Origin: JAVKFY01 sp040223615
Lineage (GTDB): Bacteria; Pseudomonadota; Alphaproteobacteria; GCA-2731375
DNA length: 64,000 nt
Assembly (NCBI GenBank): GCA_040223615.1
Contig: JAVKFY010000019.1
Coordinates: forward strand, 1 to 64,000
Direction: 5' to 3'
In this document: positions 25,397 to 34,150 of the stretch, in pieces
How positions within the stretch are numbered: the first letter of the stretch is position 1
Layout of the letters: each line of letters starts with the position of its first letter
Notes under the pieces: model-generated
Told to the model about the DNA's origin: nothing
Seen by the model: only the letters and a program-made list of their open reading frames with translations
The model's database searches: none
Translations under genes and position numbers: made by a program

Positions 25397-25942
25397 TCAG
25401 TCGGCGAGCAGCGCTTCCAGCTTCGGGCGGTAGTGCGCCAGGTCGGGGGTGAGCACGCCCGGCACCTTGGCCGCCTCGTCCCACGAGCGCAGGCGCACCG
25501 CGTCGCGATAGTGCGGGTTGGCACGAAACGCCTCGCACTCGGCCTCGCTCATCGGCCCGCCCTGAAGCGCAAGACTGCGGACCGAGCCTGGCGACAGGCG
25601 GTCGAAATAGCCGGCCGAGGTCGCGCACAGGTACCGCTTGGCGGCGACGTGCAGCCGGATCGGCTCGACGACCTCCGGTCCGAAGTGCGGTGCCAGGTAG
25701 TCGGCCGCCGCTTCCTCGTGCTGGCCGTCGACACCACGGTTGGCGGCATCATGGCCGTGTGCGTGCAGGAAGTGGCCGACGTCGTGCAGCAGCGCGGCCA
25801 CCACCAGCGCGTCGTCGGCGTCGGCACGCTCGGCCGCGACCGCGGTCTGCAGCATGTGCGCGGTCTGCGACACCGCCTCCTCGCTGTAGGCGCGTTCGCC
25901 ATACCGGCCGAAGATCTGGAACAGCTCGTCGATGACGCTCAT
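25397..25942 (-). CDS. HD-domain diiron oxygenase, PhnZ/TmpB-like
   Basis: A 181-residue HD-domain protein whose residues follow the PhnZ pattern. His29, His53-Asp54 (LLHDVGH), His75, His98 and Asp155 sit at the spacing of PhnZ ligands (34, 58, 59, 80, 104, 161, recalled from the literature). Tyr19, Glu22 and Lys102 match the PhnZ lid and substrate residues (24, 27, 108). PhnZ and TmpB use a mixed-valent di-iron centre to cleave the C-P bond of 1-hydroxyphosphonates. I chose ATG 25942 because GGAGCGG precedes it. The gene follows soxG by 57 bp, implying that its product feeds the sarcosine route. Confidence 0.82.
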   Translation of the reverse strand: MSVIDELFQIFGRYGERAYSEEAVSQTAHMLQTAVAAERADADDALVVAALLHDVGHFLHAHGHDAANRGVDGQHEEAAADYLAPHFGPEVVEPIRLHVAAKRYLCATSAGYFDRLSPGSVRSLALQGGPMSEAECEAFRANPHYRDAVRLRSWDEAAKVPGVLTPDLAHYRPKLEALLAD

Positions 25943-25999
25943 GGTCCGCTCCGGTGTTTCCATCGTCGCGCGCACCGTAGCCAGCGCCGATGTCACATT

Positions 26000-26554
26000 C
26001 TACCTGGATGAACCGCCGGATTGGTCGAGCCCGGCGACCGCATAGCCGAACTCGGCGGCCGCATCGGCCAGCCACTGCCACAGGTACACGGCGTAGGAGC
26101 GGCCGACATAAAGCTCGAAGCGGTCGGTATCGGTCCGGTGCAGCAGGGCCGAGGTCAGCGCCACCTTGCTCTGCGCGCAGCCGTCGACCGGGAAGGCGCT
26201 CTCGTCGAAATCCAGGCCGCAAGCCTTGGCCAGCAGGTCGACGGCATCGTCGCCGGCGACGGTGATCACGGTGCGGGCGTGACTGACGTCTACGGCGACG
26301 GCATCGCCCAGCGCGGCCCGGTCGACGTCGCCGACCAGCAGCCATTCGTCCGGGCCGAGCCAGAACGCGCGCGGGTTGTCGCCGGCAACGGTGTTGGGGT
26401 CGCGCGGCAGGTCGAGGTCGGCCGGCGGATCGCCGCGCACCACGAGCATCGCGGCCGGCGTCGCCCAGCCCAGCCGCAGCGGCGCGTCGGTCTCGCCGAT
26501 CCGGGCGGCCAACCCGAGGCGGGCCAGCGGCGACAGGCGGGTTGCCTCAGCCAT
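26000..26554 (-). CDS. soxG: Sarcosine oxidase gamma subunit
   Basis: A 184-residue SoxG protein, the smallest-but-one subunit of the heterotetrameric sarcosine oxidase. Recognisable segments are DEWLLVG, DVSHARTVI and FELYVGRSYAVYLWQWLADAA. The ATG at 26554 overlaps the end of soxA by eight bases, as usual for soxAG. The N-terminal MAEATRLSPLARLGL is short. It has no catalytic cofactor of its own; it stabilises the complex. Confidence 0.92.
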   Translation of the reverse strand: MAEATRLSPLARLGLAARIGETDAPLRLGWATPAAMLVVRGDPPADLDLPRDPNTVAGDNPRAFWLGPDEWLLVGDVDRAALGDAVAVDVSHARTVITVAGDDAVDLLAKACGLDFDESAFPVDGCAQSKVALTSALLHRTDTDRFELYVGRSYAVYLWQWLADAAAEFGYAVAGLDQSGGSSR

Positions 26555-29468
26555 CGGCGGCCTCCGGATCGAAGAATTTCGGCGGCCCGACAATCGCCGG
26601 CACGAAGCGGCCGTCGAAGGCGATGTTCACCTGCTCGCCGTGACGCTCGCGTCCGCGCCGCACCATCGCCAGGCAGATGCGCCGGTTCAGGGTCGGGCTG
26701 TGATAGCTCGACGTGACGTGGCCCTGGCTCGGCGCCGGCACCCGGTTCACCGTCGCGGCGACCAGCTGCGCGCCTTCCGGCACGCGGGCGCGCGGATCGC
26801 GTGTGGTCAGGCCGACGAGTTGCAGGCGGTCGGCGGCCGACGTATGCGGCCGGCTGAGCGAACGCTTGCCGACAAAGTCCTTGGTCTTGCTGACCAGGCC
26901 CTCGTAGCCCAGGTCGATCGGCGTCACCGTGCCGTCGGTCTCCTGCCCGACCATGATGAAGCCGACCTCGGCGCGCAGCAGGTGCATGGCGTCGGTGCCG
27001 AAGGGCGTCAGGCCATAGGCCGCGCCGACCCGCATCGCCGCCTCCCATAGCGCCAGGCCGTGGTCGGCGGCGACGTTGATCTCGTAGCTCGGGCCGCCGG
27101 TGAACGAGACCCGGAACACCCGCGCCGGCAGTCCGGCGACGGTCGCCTCGGCATGCGCCATGTGCGCCAGGTCGGGGTCGAGGTCGGGCGCCAGCTCGGC
27201 CAGGATGGCGCTGGCCAGCGGCCCGGCGATGGTCGCCACCGCCCATTGCTCGGTGACCGACGTGCACCAGACCTTCAGGTCCGGCCATTCGGTCTGCAGG
27301 AACTCCTCCAGCCAGCCGAGCACGCGCGCGGCGTTGCCCGACGTGGTGGTCATGTGGAAGTGGTCTGGGCTGAGGCGGCTGGTGACGCCGTCGTCGAACA
27401 CCATGCCCTGCTCGTCCAGCATCAGGCCGTAGCGGCAGCGGCCGGGCGCCAGCTTGAGCCAGCCGTTGGTGTAGATGCGGTTCAGGAACTCGGCCGCGTC
27501 CGGCCCCTGGATGTCGATCTTGCCGAGCGTCGAGGCGTCGAGCATGCCGGCACGCTCGCGAACGCCGCGCACTTCGCGCGCCACCGCACGTTCCAGATCC
27601 TCGCCTGGCTGGATGTAGGCGCGCGGGCGCAGCCACTGGCCGACCGGCTCGAAGGTGGCGCCGGCCTGCACGTGCCAGCTCTGCATCGGTGTCTCGCGCA
27701 CCGGATCGAGCAGCGCGCCGAGATCGCGGCCGGCGATGGCGCCGAAGGTGACCGGCACGTAGGGCGGGCGCGCGGTGGTCAGGCCGACGGCCTCGGCGTT
27801 CTGCCCCTGCGCCACGGCGACGGCGGCGGCGACGTTGAGGTTGCCGAGCTTGCCCTGGTCGGTGCCCATGCCGGCCGTGGTGTAGCGCTTCACGTGTTCG
27901 ATCGAGCGGAAGCCCTCGCGGTTCGCCAGGTCGAGATCGGCGGCGGTGACGTCATTCTGCAGGTCGACGAAGCTGGCCTTGGCATCGCCGGCGACGAACC
28001 AGTCGGACAGCGGCGGGCTGGTCTCCGGCGCGGGCGCGGCTTGCGGCCGGCGGCGTTCGCGGCCGCGACGGCGCTTGCCGGCATCGGCGGCGGCCTGGTA
28101 GCCGGCATCGAAGCCCTGGTTCAGACAGGTGTCCAGGGTCTCAGCCCCGTTGCAGGCGCCGGCGGCAGCGATCTCGGTGGTGGCGGCGGCGGAGCGCAGC
28201 AGGTGCACGTTCGGCTGCCAGCCGCCGGACACCGCCAGCAGGTCGCACTGAACTGGTTGCGGCAGGCCGCCGACGCCATCCTCCAGCCGTCGCACCTCGA
28301 CCTCGCGCAAGCCCTTGCGGCCGGTCGTGCCGATCACCGCCTCGCCGGACAGGACCCGGATGCCGCGTTCGCGCAAGGCCGCGCCGGCGACGCTGCCCGA
28401 CGGACGCAGGTCGACCACGCCGGCGACCGCGATGCCGCCATCGGCCAGCTCCAGCGCGGCGGCGTAGGCACTGTCGTTGTTGGTGAACAGCACCGCCTTC
28501 TCTCCGGCCCGCACCGCGTAGCGGTTGAGGTAGGTGCGCGCGGCGCCGGCCAGCATCACGCCGGGGCGGTCGTTGCCGGGGAAGACCAGCGGACGTTCCA
28601 CGGCGCCGGCCGCCAGCACGATGCGCTTGGCGCGAACTTGCCAGAGGCGTTGCCGGGACTGGTTGTCGTCGAGCCGGCCGAGGTGGTCGCCCAGGCGCTC
28701 GTGCAGGATGGCCCAGCCGTGATCCTGGATGCCGACGACGGCGGTGCGCGGCAGCAGGCGCACGGTCTCGGCCTCGACCAGTTCGGTCACCGCCGCCGCA
28801 ACCCAGTCGGACGCCGGTACACCGTCGATCTCCGCCGGCTGGCTCAGCAGCATGCCGCCGAACAGGTTGTCGATGTCGGCCAGGATCACCCGCGCCTTGC
28901 AGCGCGCGGCCGCCAGGGCCGCGGCCAGCCCGGCCGGCCCGCCGCCGATCACCAGCACGTCGGCATGCGCGAAACGCTTGTCGTAGCGGTCGGGGTCGCC
29001 AGTCGGCGGCGCCTTGCCCAGCCCGGCGACGCGGCGGATCGCGGCTTCGTAGAGCGGCCACGCCTTCGCCGGCCACATGAAGGTCTTGTAGTAGAAGCCG
29101 GCCGGAAACAGCGGCCCCAGCACGTCGTTGACCGCGCCGGCGTCCCAGGCCAGCGACGGCCAGCGGTTCTGGCTGGCGGCGGTCAGACCATCGTAGAGCT
29201 CGGCGACGGTGGCGCGCGTGTTGGGTTCGGTCGTCGCGCCCTCGCGCAGTTGCACCAGCGCGTTCGGCTCCTCCACGCCGGCGGTGAAGATGCCGCGCGG
29301 GCGGTGATACTTGAAGCTGCGCCCGACCAGCCGCACGCCGTTGGCCAGCAGAGCCGAGGCCAGCGTATCGCCGGGGTGGCCCTCGTAGTTCACCTCGTCG
29401 AAGGTGAAGCGAAATGAACGCCCCCGGTCGATCAAGCCGCCGGCCTCGTTGCGGAAGGGCTGACTCAC
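26547..29468 (-). CDS. soxA: Sarcosine oxidase alpha subunit
   Basis: A 973-residue SoxA. The N-terminal part has the ferredoxin-like EVNYEGHPGDTLASALLANGVRLVGRSFKYHRPRG-type segment. The NAD-binding Rossmann motif is VIGGGPAGLAAALAA (about 175-188). The C-terminal half is a GcvT-like folate domain ending EQVNIAFDGRFVPAIV. The enzyme oxidises sarcosine to glycine, transferring the methyl group to tetrahydrofolate, with hydrogen peroxide formed. It overlaps soxD by four bases and soxG by eight. Confidence 0.95.
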   Translation of the reverse strand: MSQPFRNEAGGLIDRGRSFRFTFDEVNYEGHPGDTLASALLANGVRLVGRSFKYHRPRGIFTAGVEEPNALVQLREGATTEPNTRATVAELYDGLTAASQNRWPSLAWDAGAVNDVLGPLFPAGFYYKTFMWPAKAWPLYEAAIRRVAGLGKAPPTGDPDRYDKRFAHADVLVIGGGPAGLAAALAAARCKARVILADIDNLFGGMLLSQPAEIDGVPASDWVAAAVTELVEAETVRLLPRTAVVGIQDHGWAILHERLGDHLGRLDDNQSRQRLWQVRAKRIVLAAGAVERPLVFPGNDRPGVMLAGAARTYLNRYAVRAGEKAVLFTNNDSAYAAALELADGGIAVAGVVDLRPSGSVAGAALRERGIRVLSGEAVIGTTGRKGLREVEVRRLEDGVGGLPQPVQCDLLAVSGGWQPNVHLLRSAAATTEIAAAGACNGAETLDTCLNQGFDAGYQAAADAGKRRRGRERRRPQAAPAPETSPPLSDWFVAGDAKASFVDLQNDVTAADLDLANREGFRSIEHVKRYTTAGMGTDQGKLGNLNVAAAVAVAQGQNAEAVGLTTARPPYVPVTFGAIAGRDLGALLDPVRETPMQSWHVQAGATFEPVGQWLRPRAYIQPGEDLERAVAREVRGVRERAGMLDASTLGKIDIQGPDAAEFLNRIYTNGWLKLAPGRCRYGLMLDEQGMVFDDGVTSRLSPDHFHMTTTSGNAARVLGWLEEFLQTEWPDLKVWCTSVTEQWAVATIAGPLASAILAELAPDLDPDLAHMAHAEATVAGLPARVFRVSFTGGPSYEINVAADHGLALWEAAMRVGAAYGLTPFGTDAMHLLRAEVGFIMVGQETDGTVTPIDLGYEGLVSKTKDFVGKRSLSRPHTSAADRLQLVGLTTRDPRARVPEGAQLVAATVNRVPAPSQGHVTSSYHSPTLNRRICLAMVRRGRERHGEQVNIAFDGRFVPAIVGPPKFFDPEAADG

Positions 29469-29731
29469 GGCTTCTCGCCGGGCTTGTATACCGCGAGGAT
29501 CCGGTGGCTCACGGTATCGCGCAGCACGTTGAACCAGCGCCGGCAGCCGTGGCCGTGCACCCAGCGCTCGGCGTGCTCGCCCTTCGGGTTCTTGCGCATG
29601 AAGACGTAGTCGGCCCAGGCCGCGTCATCGAGCGCCGCCGGATCGGCCGGCCGCACGACATGCGCCTCGCCGCCGGCGGCGAACTCGCTCTCGGGCCTGG
29701 GGCCGCACCACGGGCATTCGATCAGCAGCAT
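29465..29731 (-). CDS. soxD: Sarcosine oxidase delta subunit
   Basis: An 88-residue zinc-ribbon subunit. The start is MLLIECPWCGPRPESEF and the C-terminal half contains HGCRRWFNVLRDT. The two CPWCG cysteines, together with a C-terminal Cys and His, form the SoxD zinc site. Its stop overlaps the soxA start (ATGA), so translation is coupled. It is separated from soxB by a 133-bp gap that contains a GTCAT...ATGAC repeat. Confidence 0.94.
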   Translation of the reverse strand: MLLIECPWCGPRPESEFAAGGEAHVVRPADPAALDDAAWADYVFMRKNPKGEHAERWVHGHGCRRWFNVLRDTVSHRILAVYKPGEKP

Positions 29732-29751
29732 GGCGCGCCCCGAGCTTCATC

Positions 29752-29843
29752 GTCATGCCGGCCTTGAGCCGGCATCCACGGGCCGATGCCGATCGGGTTG
29801 CCGGCACTGGATCCCGGGTCGGCCTGTGGCCGCCCGGGATGAC
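29752..29843. repeat. GTCAT...ATGAC intergenic repeat inside the sox operon
   Basis: A 92-bp element bounded by GTCAT and ATGAC. It starts with the hairpin ATGCCGGC-CTTGA-GCCGGCAT and ends with CCGGGATGAC. Three similar full-length copies lie at 33116, 34056 and 47319. It lies between soxB and soxD within one transcription unit, so it may form RNA hairpins that affect mRNA stability between the two genes. Confidence 0.78.
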
Positions 29844-29864
29844 GAGCTAGGGGAGTGAAAGTCA

Positions 29865-31115
29865 TCAGTGCGCCACCGCCGCGGCGCCGTGTTCGGGGAC
29901 CAGGGCACCGGTCTCGAAACGGTTGAGCGCGAAGGGCGCGTTGATCGGATGCGGCGCGTCGCGGGCGATGGTGTGCGCCAGCACCCAGCCGGAGCCCGGC
30001 GTCGCCTTGAAGCCACCGGTGCCCCAGCCGCAGTTCAGGTACAGGCCGCCGACCGGGGTCATGGAGATGATCGGACTGGCGTCCGGCGCGACGTCGACGA
30101 TGCCGCCCCAGGACCGCATCATGCGCAGCCGGCTGAAGCGCGGGAACAGCTCGACCACGGCGCGCAAGGTCTCCTCGATCACCGGGAAGCTGCCGCGCTG
30201 GGCGTAGGAGTTCCACGGGTCGATGCCGGCGCCGATCACCAGCTCGCCCTTGTCGGACTGGCTGACATAGGCGTGCACCGCGTTCGACATGACCACCGTA
30301 TCCAGGATCGGTTTGATCGGTTCCGACACCAGCGCCTGCAACGGGTGGCTCTCCAGCGGCAGCCGCAGGCCGGCCAACTGGGCCAGCACCGAGGCATGGC
30401 CGGCAGCGACGATGGCGACCTTCTCCGCCGCGATATCGCCTTGCGTGGTCTCCACGCCGGTCACCGCGCCGCCATCGACGCGGATGCCGGTGACCTCGCA
30501 ATTCTGGATGATATCGACGCCGAGCGCGTCGGCCGCCCGCGCATAGCCCCAGGCGACCGCGTCGTGGCGGGCGACGCCGGCGCGCCGTTGCAGACTGGCG
30601 CCCAGTATGGGATAGCGTGCGTCGGGGCGACAATCGAGCACCGGGCAGAAGCGTCGCAGCGCCTCGACATCGAGCCATTCCGCGTCCACGCCCTGGAGCT
30701 GGTTGGCATAGATGCGCCGGCGCAGCTCGCGCACGTCGTGGTCGTTGTGCGCCAGGTTGAGCACGCCGCGCTGGCTGAACATCACGTTGTAGTTCAGCTC
30801 CTGGCTCAGCCCCTCCCACAGCTTCAGCGCGTGGTCGTAGATCGCGGCGCTCTCGTCGCACAGGTAGTTGGAGCGCACGATGGTGGTGTTGCGCCCGGTG
30901 TTGCCGCCGCCGAGCCAGCCCTTCTCCAGCACCGCCACGTCGGTGATTCCGTGGAGGCGGGCGAGGTAGTAGGCGGTGGCGAGGCCATGCCCGCCGGCGC
31001 CGATGACGATGACCCGGTAGCGCGGTTTCGGCGCCGGGTGGCGCCACACCGGGGTCCAGCCGCGATGACCGGTGAGCGCGTTGCGAGCCAAGCTTAGAAA
31101 GGAATATCGCGGCAT
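29865..31115 (-). CDS. soxB: Sarcosine oxidase beta subunit
   Basis: A 416-residue SoxB. Its FAD-binding motif is VIGAGGHGLATAYYLAR (about 36-52), followed by ADP-ribose contact EKGWLGGGNTGRNTTIVRSNYL. The latter is characteristic of SoxB and precedes the covalent-FMN region SQRGVLNLAHNDHD. It holds the sarcosine oxidation site. It follows the DgcA-like gene by about 33 bp and leads soxD, soxA and soxG. Confidence 0.95.
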   Translation of the reverse strand: MPRYSFLSLARNALTGHRGWTPVWRHPAPKPRYRVIVIGAGGHGLATAYYLARLHGITDVAVLEKGWLGGGNTGRNTTIVRSNYLCDESAAIYDHALKLWEGLSQELNYNVMFSQRGVLNLAHNDHDVRELRRRIYANQLQGVDAEWLDVEALRRFCPVLDCRPDARYPILGASLQRRAGVARHDAVAWGYARAADALGVDIIQNCEVTGIRVDGGAVTGVETTQGDIAAEKVAIVAAGHASVLAQLAGLRLPLESHPLQALVSEPIKPILDTVVMSNAVHAYVSQSDKGELVIGAGIDPWNSYAQRGSFPVIEETLRAVVELFPRFSRLRMMRSWGGIVDVAPDASPIISMTPVGGLYLNCGWGTGGFKATPGSGWVLAHTIARDAPHPINAPFALNRFETGALVPEHGAAAVAH

Positions 31116-31148
31116 CGGGGTCAGTGTGCCAAAGCCGCCCCGGCCCGG

Positions 31149-33113
31149 CTACACCTCGTTTGCCGTCTTGGCGCCTTCGTGAATGGCGGAGAACAGCGTG
31201 CGCGGCGCCCGGGCATCGCCGACCAGCCGCACCTCCAAGCCAGCGGCGCGCAACGGCGCGGCCAGCGCATCGTTGGCCTGGCGCGGGGTCGAGTAGGCGA
31301 ACAGCGCCACGTCGTCGACCGTGCTTTGCTTGCCGGTGAAGGCGTTGCGCCAGATGACGCGGCCGTCGCGATGATCGACCGGCAGTGCCGTCGTGACGAT
31401 CTCCACGCCGGCGTTGAGCAGGCGGCGATAGATGCCGAGCGCATTCGTGTAGGGCACGTTGCGGGCAATCTGCACCCGCGGCGTCAGCAAGGTCACCGCC
31501 TCGAACCGCTGCGTCAGCAGGTGCGCGAAGGCATAGGTCGGGTCGCTGTGGTCCATGTCGAACAGCACCGCCCTGCCCTGCCGCGCCCCGCCTTCGAGCA
31601 GACCGAGCAGCGCCTCACGCCACGAGACCGCCTCGGCACCGGCGGCCAGTTCGGGCCGGCGCGGCGTCGCACCGGTCGCCAGCACCACCAGGTCAGGCTT
31701 CTCGGCCGCAATGGTTGCAGGATCGGCGGCGTGGCCCAGGCGCATGTCGACGCCGTGCGCAACGCAGCGGCCGGCCAGATAGTCGACGGCCTTGGCCATC
31801 TCGCCCCGGCCCGGAAGTCGCGCATCGAGGCGCAGGGTGCCACCGGGCTCGGTGGCGCCGTCGATCAGCGTGACGCGGTGGCCACGCGCGGCGGCGCGCC
31901 AGGCGGTCTCCAGCCCGGCCGGGCCGGCGCCGACAACGACCAGGCGTCTCGGCGCGGCGGCCGGCGCGATGGCTTCATCGACTTCGGACGGGGTCCCCAG
32001 CGCCGGGCTGAGGAAACACAGCAGCGGCTTACCCTGGTGGATCTCGCCCCAGCACAGGTTGCAGAACACGCAGGGACGGATGGCGCCGCCGTCACGCGCC
32101 TTGTTCGGCAGCGCCGGATCGGCGACCAGCGCGCGGCCGAGGCCGATCAGGTCGGCCTGGCCGTTGGCCAAGACCTGCTCGGCGTGCGCGGCGTCTGTTA
32201 CCCGACCGACGGCCATCACCGGAATGTTGCCCGCCGCCTCACGCAACGCCTTGTGCAGGTCGAGGAAGTGGCCGGGCCGGTAGTGCATGTCCGGGGTGTG
32301 GTCGTCGAGGCTTTGAGAGAAATTGCCCTGGCTGTAGGCGAAATAGTCGAGCACGCCGTCGCCGGCCAGGTCGCGGGTGATCGCCTGCGCCTCGGCCAGG
32401 TCGATGCCGCAGGGCACACCTTCCTGGGCCGGCATCTTCAGGCCGACGATGAAGTCCGCGCCGCAGGCCTCGCGGATACCGCCGGCGATCTCGCGCACGA
32501 AGCGCAGGCGCCGCGCGCGGTCGCCGCCATAGGCGTCGTCGCGGCTGTTCGACCAGGGCGAGAGGAACTGGGTGATCAGATAGCCGTGCGCGCCGTGCAA
32601 CTCGACGCCGGAGAAGCCCGCCGCCCGCAGGCGCCGGGCGCTGTCGACGAAGCCGGCGACGATGTCGGCGATCTCGTCAGGGTCCAGGACATGCGGCACG
32701 GTCCAGCTATAGGCGTCGGGCTGGTCGGAGACGCCGACCGGCGAGTCGATGGGCGACCAGAGCTGCTGCCGGCCGACATGCCAGAGCTGGCCGATCATGC
32801 GGCAGTCGCGGTCCTCGCCGGCCGCCGCCAGCCGCTTCAAGCCGTCGGCGTTGGCGTCGTCGAACAGGGTGACGACCGAGCGCAGCGGCACCGAGGAGGG
32901 ATGCACCGCCAGCCCCTCCACGATCGAGACCGCCGCGCCGCCGGCGGCCCGCGCGGCGTGGTAGTCGACCAGCCGGTCGCTGACGCCGTTCCTCTCGCCA
33001 TACTGGGTCAATGTGGCGAGGTGCACGATGCGATTGCGTAGCCGATGGCCGGCGATCTCCAGCGGTTCGAACAGGTGCTGCAAGACGTCCACTCCCCCCG
33101 GCGCAACTTCCAT
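31149..33113 (-). CDS. FMN/[4Fe-4S]/FAD oxidoreductase, DgcA- or trimethylamine-dehydrogenase-like
   Basis: A 654-residue protein of the 2,4-dienoyl-CoA reductase/trimethylamine dehydrogenase family. An Old-Yellow-Enzyme FMN barrel (1-340) is followed by four cluster cysteines (Cys348, 351, 354, 366) and a C-terminal FAD domain beginning VVVGAGPAGLETA (393-405). Next to soxBDAG, such proteins demethylate dimethylglycine (DgcA) or other N-methyl compounds. Related enzymes reduce dienoyl-CoAs, so the substrate is inferred. The start is uncertain: ATG 33113 has no clear ribosome-binding site, and family members usually begin nearer HLFEPLEIAG. Confidence 0.83.
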   Translation of the reverse strand: MEVAPGGVDVLQHLFEPLEIAGHRLRNRIVHLATLTQYGERNGVSDRLVDYHAARAAGGAAVSIVEGLAVHPSSVPLRSVVTLFDDANADGLKRLAAAGEDRDCRMIGQLWHVGRQQLWSPIDSPVGVSDQPDAYSWTVPHVLDPDEIADIVAGFVDSARRLRAAGFSGVELHGAHGYLITQFLSPWSNSRDDAYGGDRARRLRFVREIAGGIREACGADFIVGLKMPAQEGVPCGIDLAEAQAITRDLAGDGVLDYFAYSQGNFSQSLDDHTPDMHYRPGHFLDLHKALREAAGNIPVMAVGRVTDAAHAEQVLANGQADLIGLGRALVADPALPNKARDGGAIRPCVFCNLCWGEIHQGKPLLCFLSPALGTPSEVDEAIAPAAAPRRLVVVGAGPAGLETAWRAAARGHRVTLIDGATEPGGTLRLDARLPGRGEMAKAVDYLAGRCVAHGVDMRLGHAADPATIAAEKPDLVVLATGATPRRPELAAGAEAVSWREALLGLLEGGARQGRAVLFDMDHSDPTYAFAHLLTQRFEAVTLLTPRVQIARNVPYTNALGIYRRLLNAGVEIVTTALPVDHRDGRVIWRNAFTGKQSTVDDVALFAYSTPRQANDALAAPLRAAGLEVRLVGDARAPRTLFSAIHEGAKTANEV

Positions 33114-33115
33114 CC

Positions 33116-33195
33116 GTCACCCCGGCCTTGCGCCGGAGTCCATGTCGACGGCATGCGTGGGATCGACATGGGTCCCGGATCACGTCCGGGATGAC
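33116..33195. repeat. GTCAC...ATGAC intergenic repeat
   Basis: About 80 bp bounded by GTCAC and ATGAC. The left part CCCGGCCTTGCGCCGG forms a hairpin and the right part ends in TCCGGGATGAC. It is the same family as 29752, 34056 and 47319 but slightly shorter. It lies upstream of the DgcA-like gene and of the divergent crotonase gene, in the space that should hold both promoters. Confidence 0.72.
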
Positions 33196-33264
33196 GATTT
33201 GTGGCGATGTTGACAGGCTGGCGCCGGCATGGCCAATGGGCCGCGGTTGCCGGAGGACGCGCGC

Positions 33265-34050
33265 ATGAGTGACAAACCGATCTACCTGACCCGCGACGGC
33301 GAGGTCGCCGAGATGGTGCTGAACCGCCCCGACAAGCTGAACGCGCTGAACCACGAGATCTGGCAGACGATCCCCAAGCTGGTGCGCGAGGTCGCCGACG
33401 ACGACGCCATCAAGGTGCTGATCGTGCGCGGCGTGACGCCGAAGGCCTTCGCGGCCGGCGCCGACATCGCCGAATTCCCCGTGGTGCACGCCAGCGAGCA
33501 GTCGGCCACCGCCTATCACAACGACATCCACGAAGCGTTCGAGGCGCTGGCGACGCTGGTGAAGCCGACCATCGCGCAGATCCAGGGCATCTGCTTCGGC
33601 GGCGGCTGTGCGCTGGCGCTGTGCTGCGACATCCGCTACGGCGACGACACGTCACGTTACTGCATCCCGCCGGCCAAGCTCGGCATCGCCTACTCGCTGG
33701 GCGAGACCAAGCGGCTGACCGACCTGGTTGGGCCGTCAAAGGCCAAGGAGATGCTGATGGGAGCCAAGGTGCTGGACGCCGACGAGGCGCTCGCCACCGG
33801 CCTGCTGACCCGGCTGTTCCCGGCGGCCGACCTGGCGCGCGAGACCCGCGCCTACGCGGAATCCTTGTGCGGTCTGTCGCAGTTCACCATTCGCGCCGTG
33901 AAGCAGATCGTGCAGTCGATCGGCGAAGGTGCGACCGCCGACAACGAATTGTCGCGCTCGCTGCAACGCGCCGCGTTCAAGGGCCCGGACTACCGGGAAG
34001 GCCGGGACGCCTTCCTGGAGAAGCGGACGGCGGCGTTCACGTACAGGTAA
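33265..34050 (+). CDS. Enoyl-CoA hydratase/isomerase superfamily protein lacking both canonical Glu residues
   Basis: A 261-residue crotonase-fold protein. The CoA/oxyanion segments GVTPKAFAAGADIAEF and QGICFGGGCALAL are well conserved. However, the two hydratase glutamates are absent: the GGGCE position is Ala116 (GGGCALAL) and the QPE position is Pro136 (CIPPAKLG). A simple hydratase reaction is therefore unlikely; a dienoyl-CoA isomerase, hydrolase or decarboxylase type of chemistry is possible. I use ATG 33265, preceded by GGAGGACGC; an in-frame ATG lies at 33229. Confidence 0.87.
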   Translation: MSDKPIYLTRDGEVAEMVLNRPDKLNALNHEIWQTIPKLVREVADDDAIKVLIVRGVTPKAFAAGADIAEFPVVHASEQSATAYHNDIHEAFEALATLVKPTIAQIQGICFGGGCALALCCDIRYGDDTSRYCIPPAKLGIAYSLGETKRLTDLVGPSKAKEMLMGAKVLDADEALATGLLTRLFPAADLARETRAYAESLCGLSQFTIRAVKQIVQSIGEGATADNELSRSLQRAAFKGPDYREGRDAFLEKRTAAFTYR

Positions 34051-34055
34051 GAGAC

Positions 34056-34147
34056 GTCATTCCCGCGAAGGCGGGAATCCAGACGGCGGTGGATACTGGC
34101 GACGCCCTCGAACGCCATCCCTGGATGCCAGCCTTCGCTGGCATGAC
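34056..34147. repeat. GTCAT...ATGAC intergenic repeat
   Basis: A 92-bp element. The left arm contains the hairpin TTCCCGC-GAAG-GCGGGAA (34060-34077) and the right arm contains TGCCAGC-CTTC-GCTGGCA (34126-34143). The right arm closely matches the half copy at 106-127. It fills the gap between two convergent genes, the crotonase and the MmgE/PrpD gene, and may act as a bidirectional terminator. Confidence 0.78.
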
Positions 34148-34150
34148 GAC

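Noticed and set aside
27060..29417. 785-codon plus-strand open frame
   Set aside because: Antisense shadow of soxA; composition is His/Gly/Ala/Arg-rich without any motif.
25397..33113. Complete phosphonate degradation locus
   Set aside because: Only the PhnZ/TmpB-like gene is present. No PhnY/TmpA hydroxylase, C-P lyase or phosphonate transporter is visible in the window.
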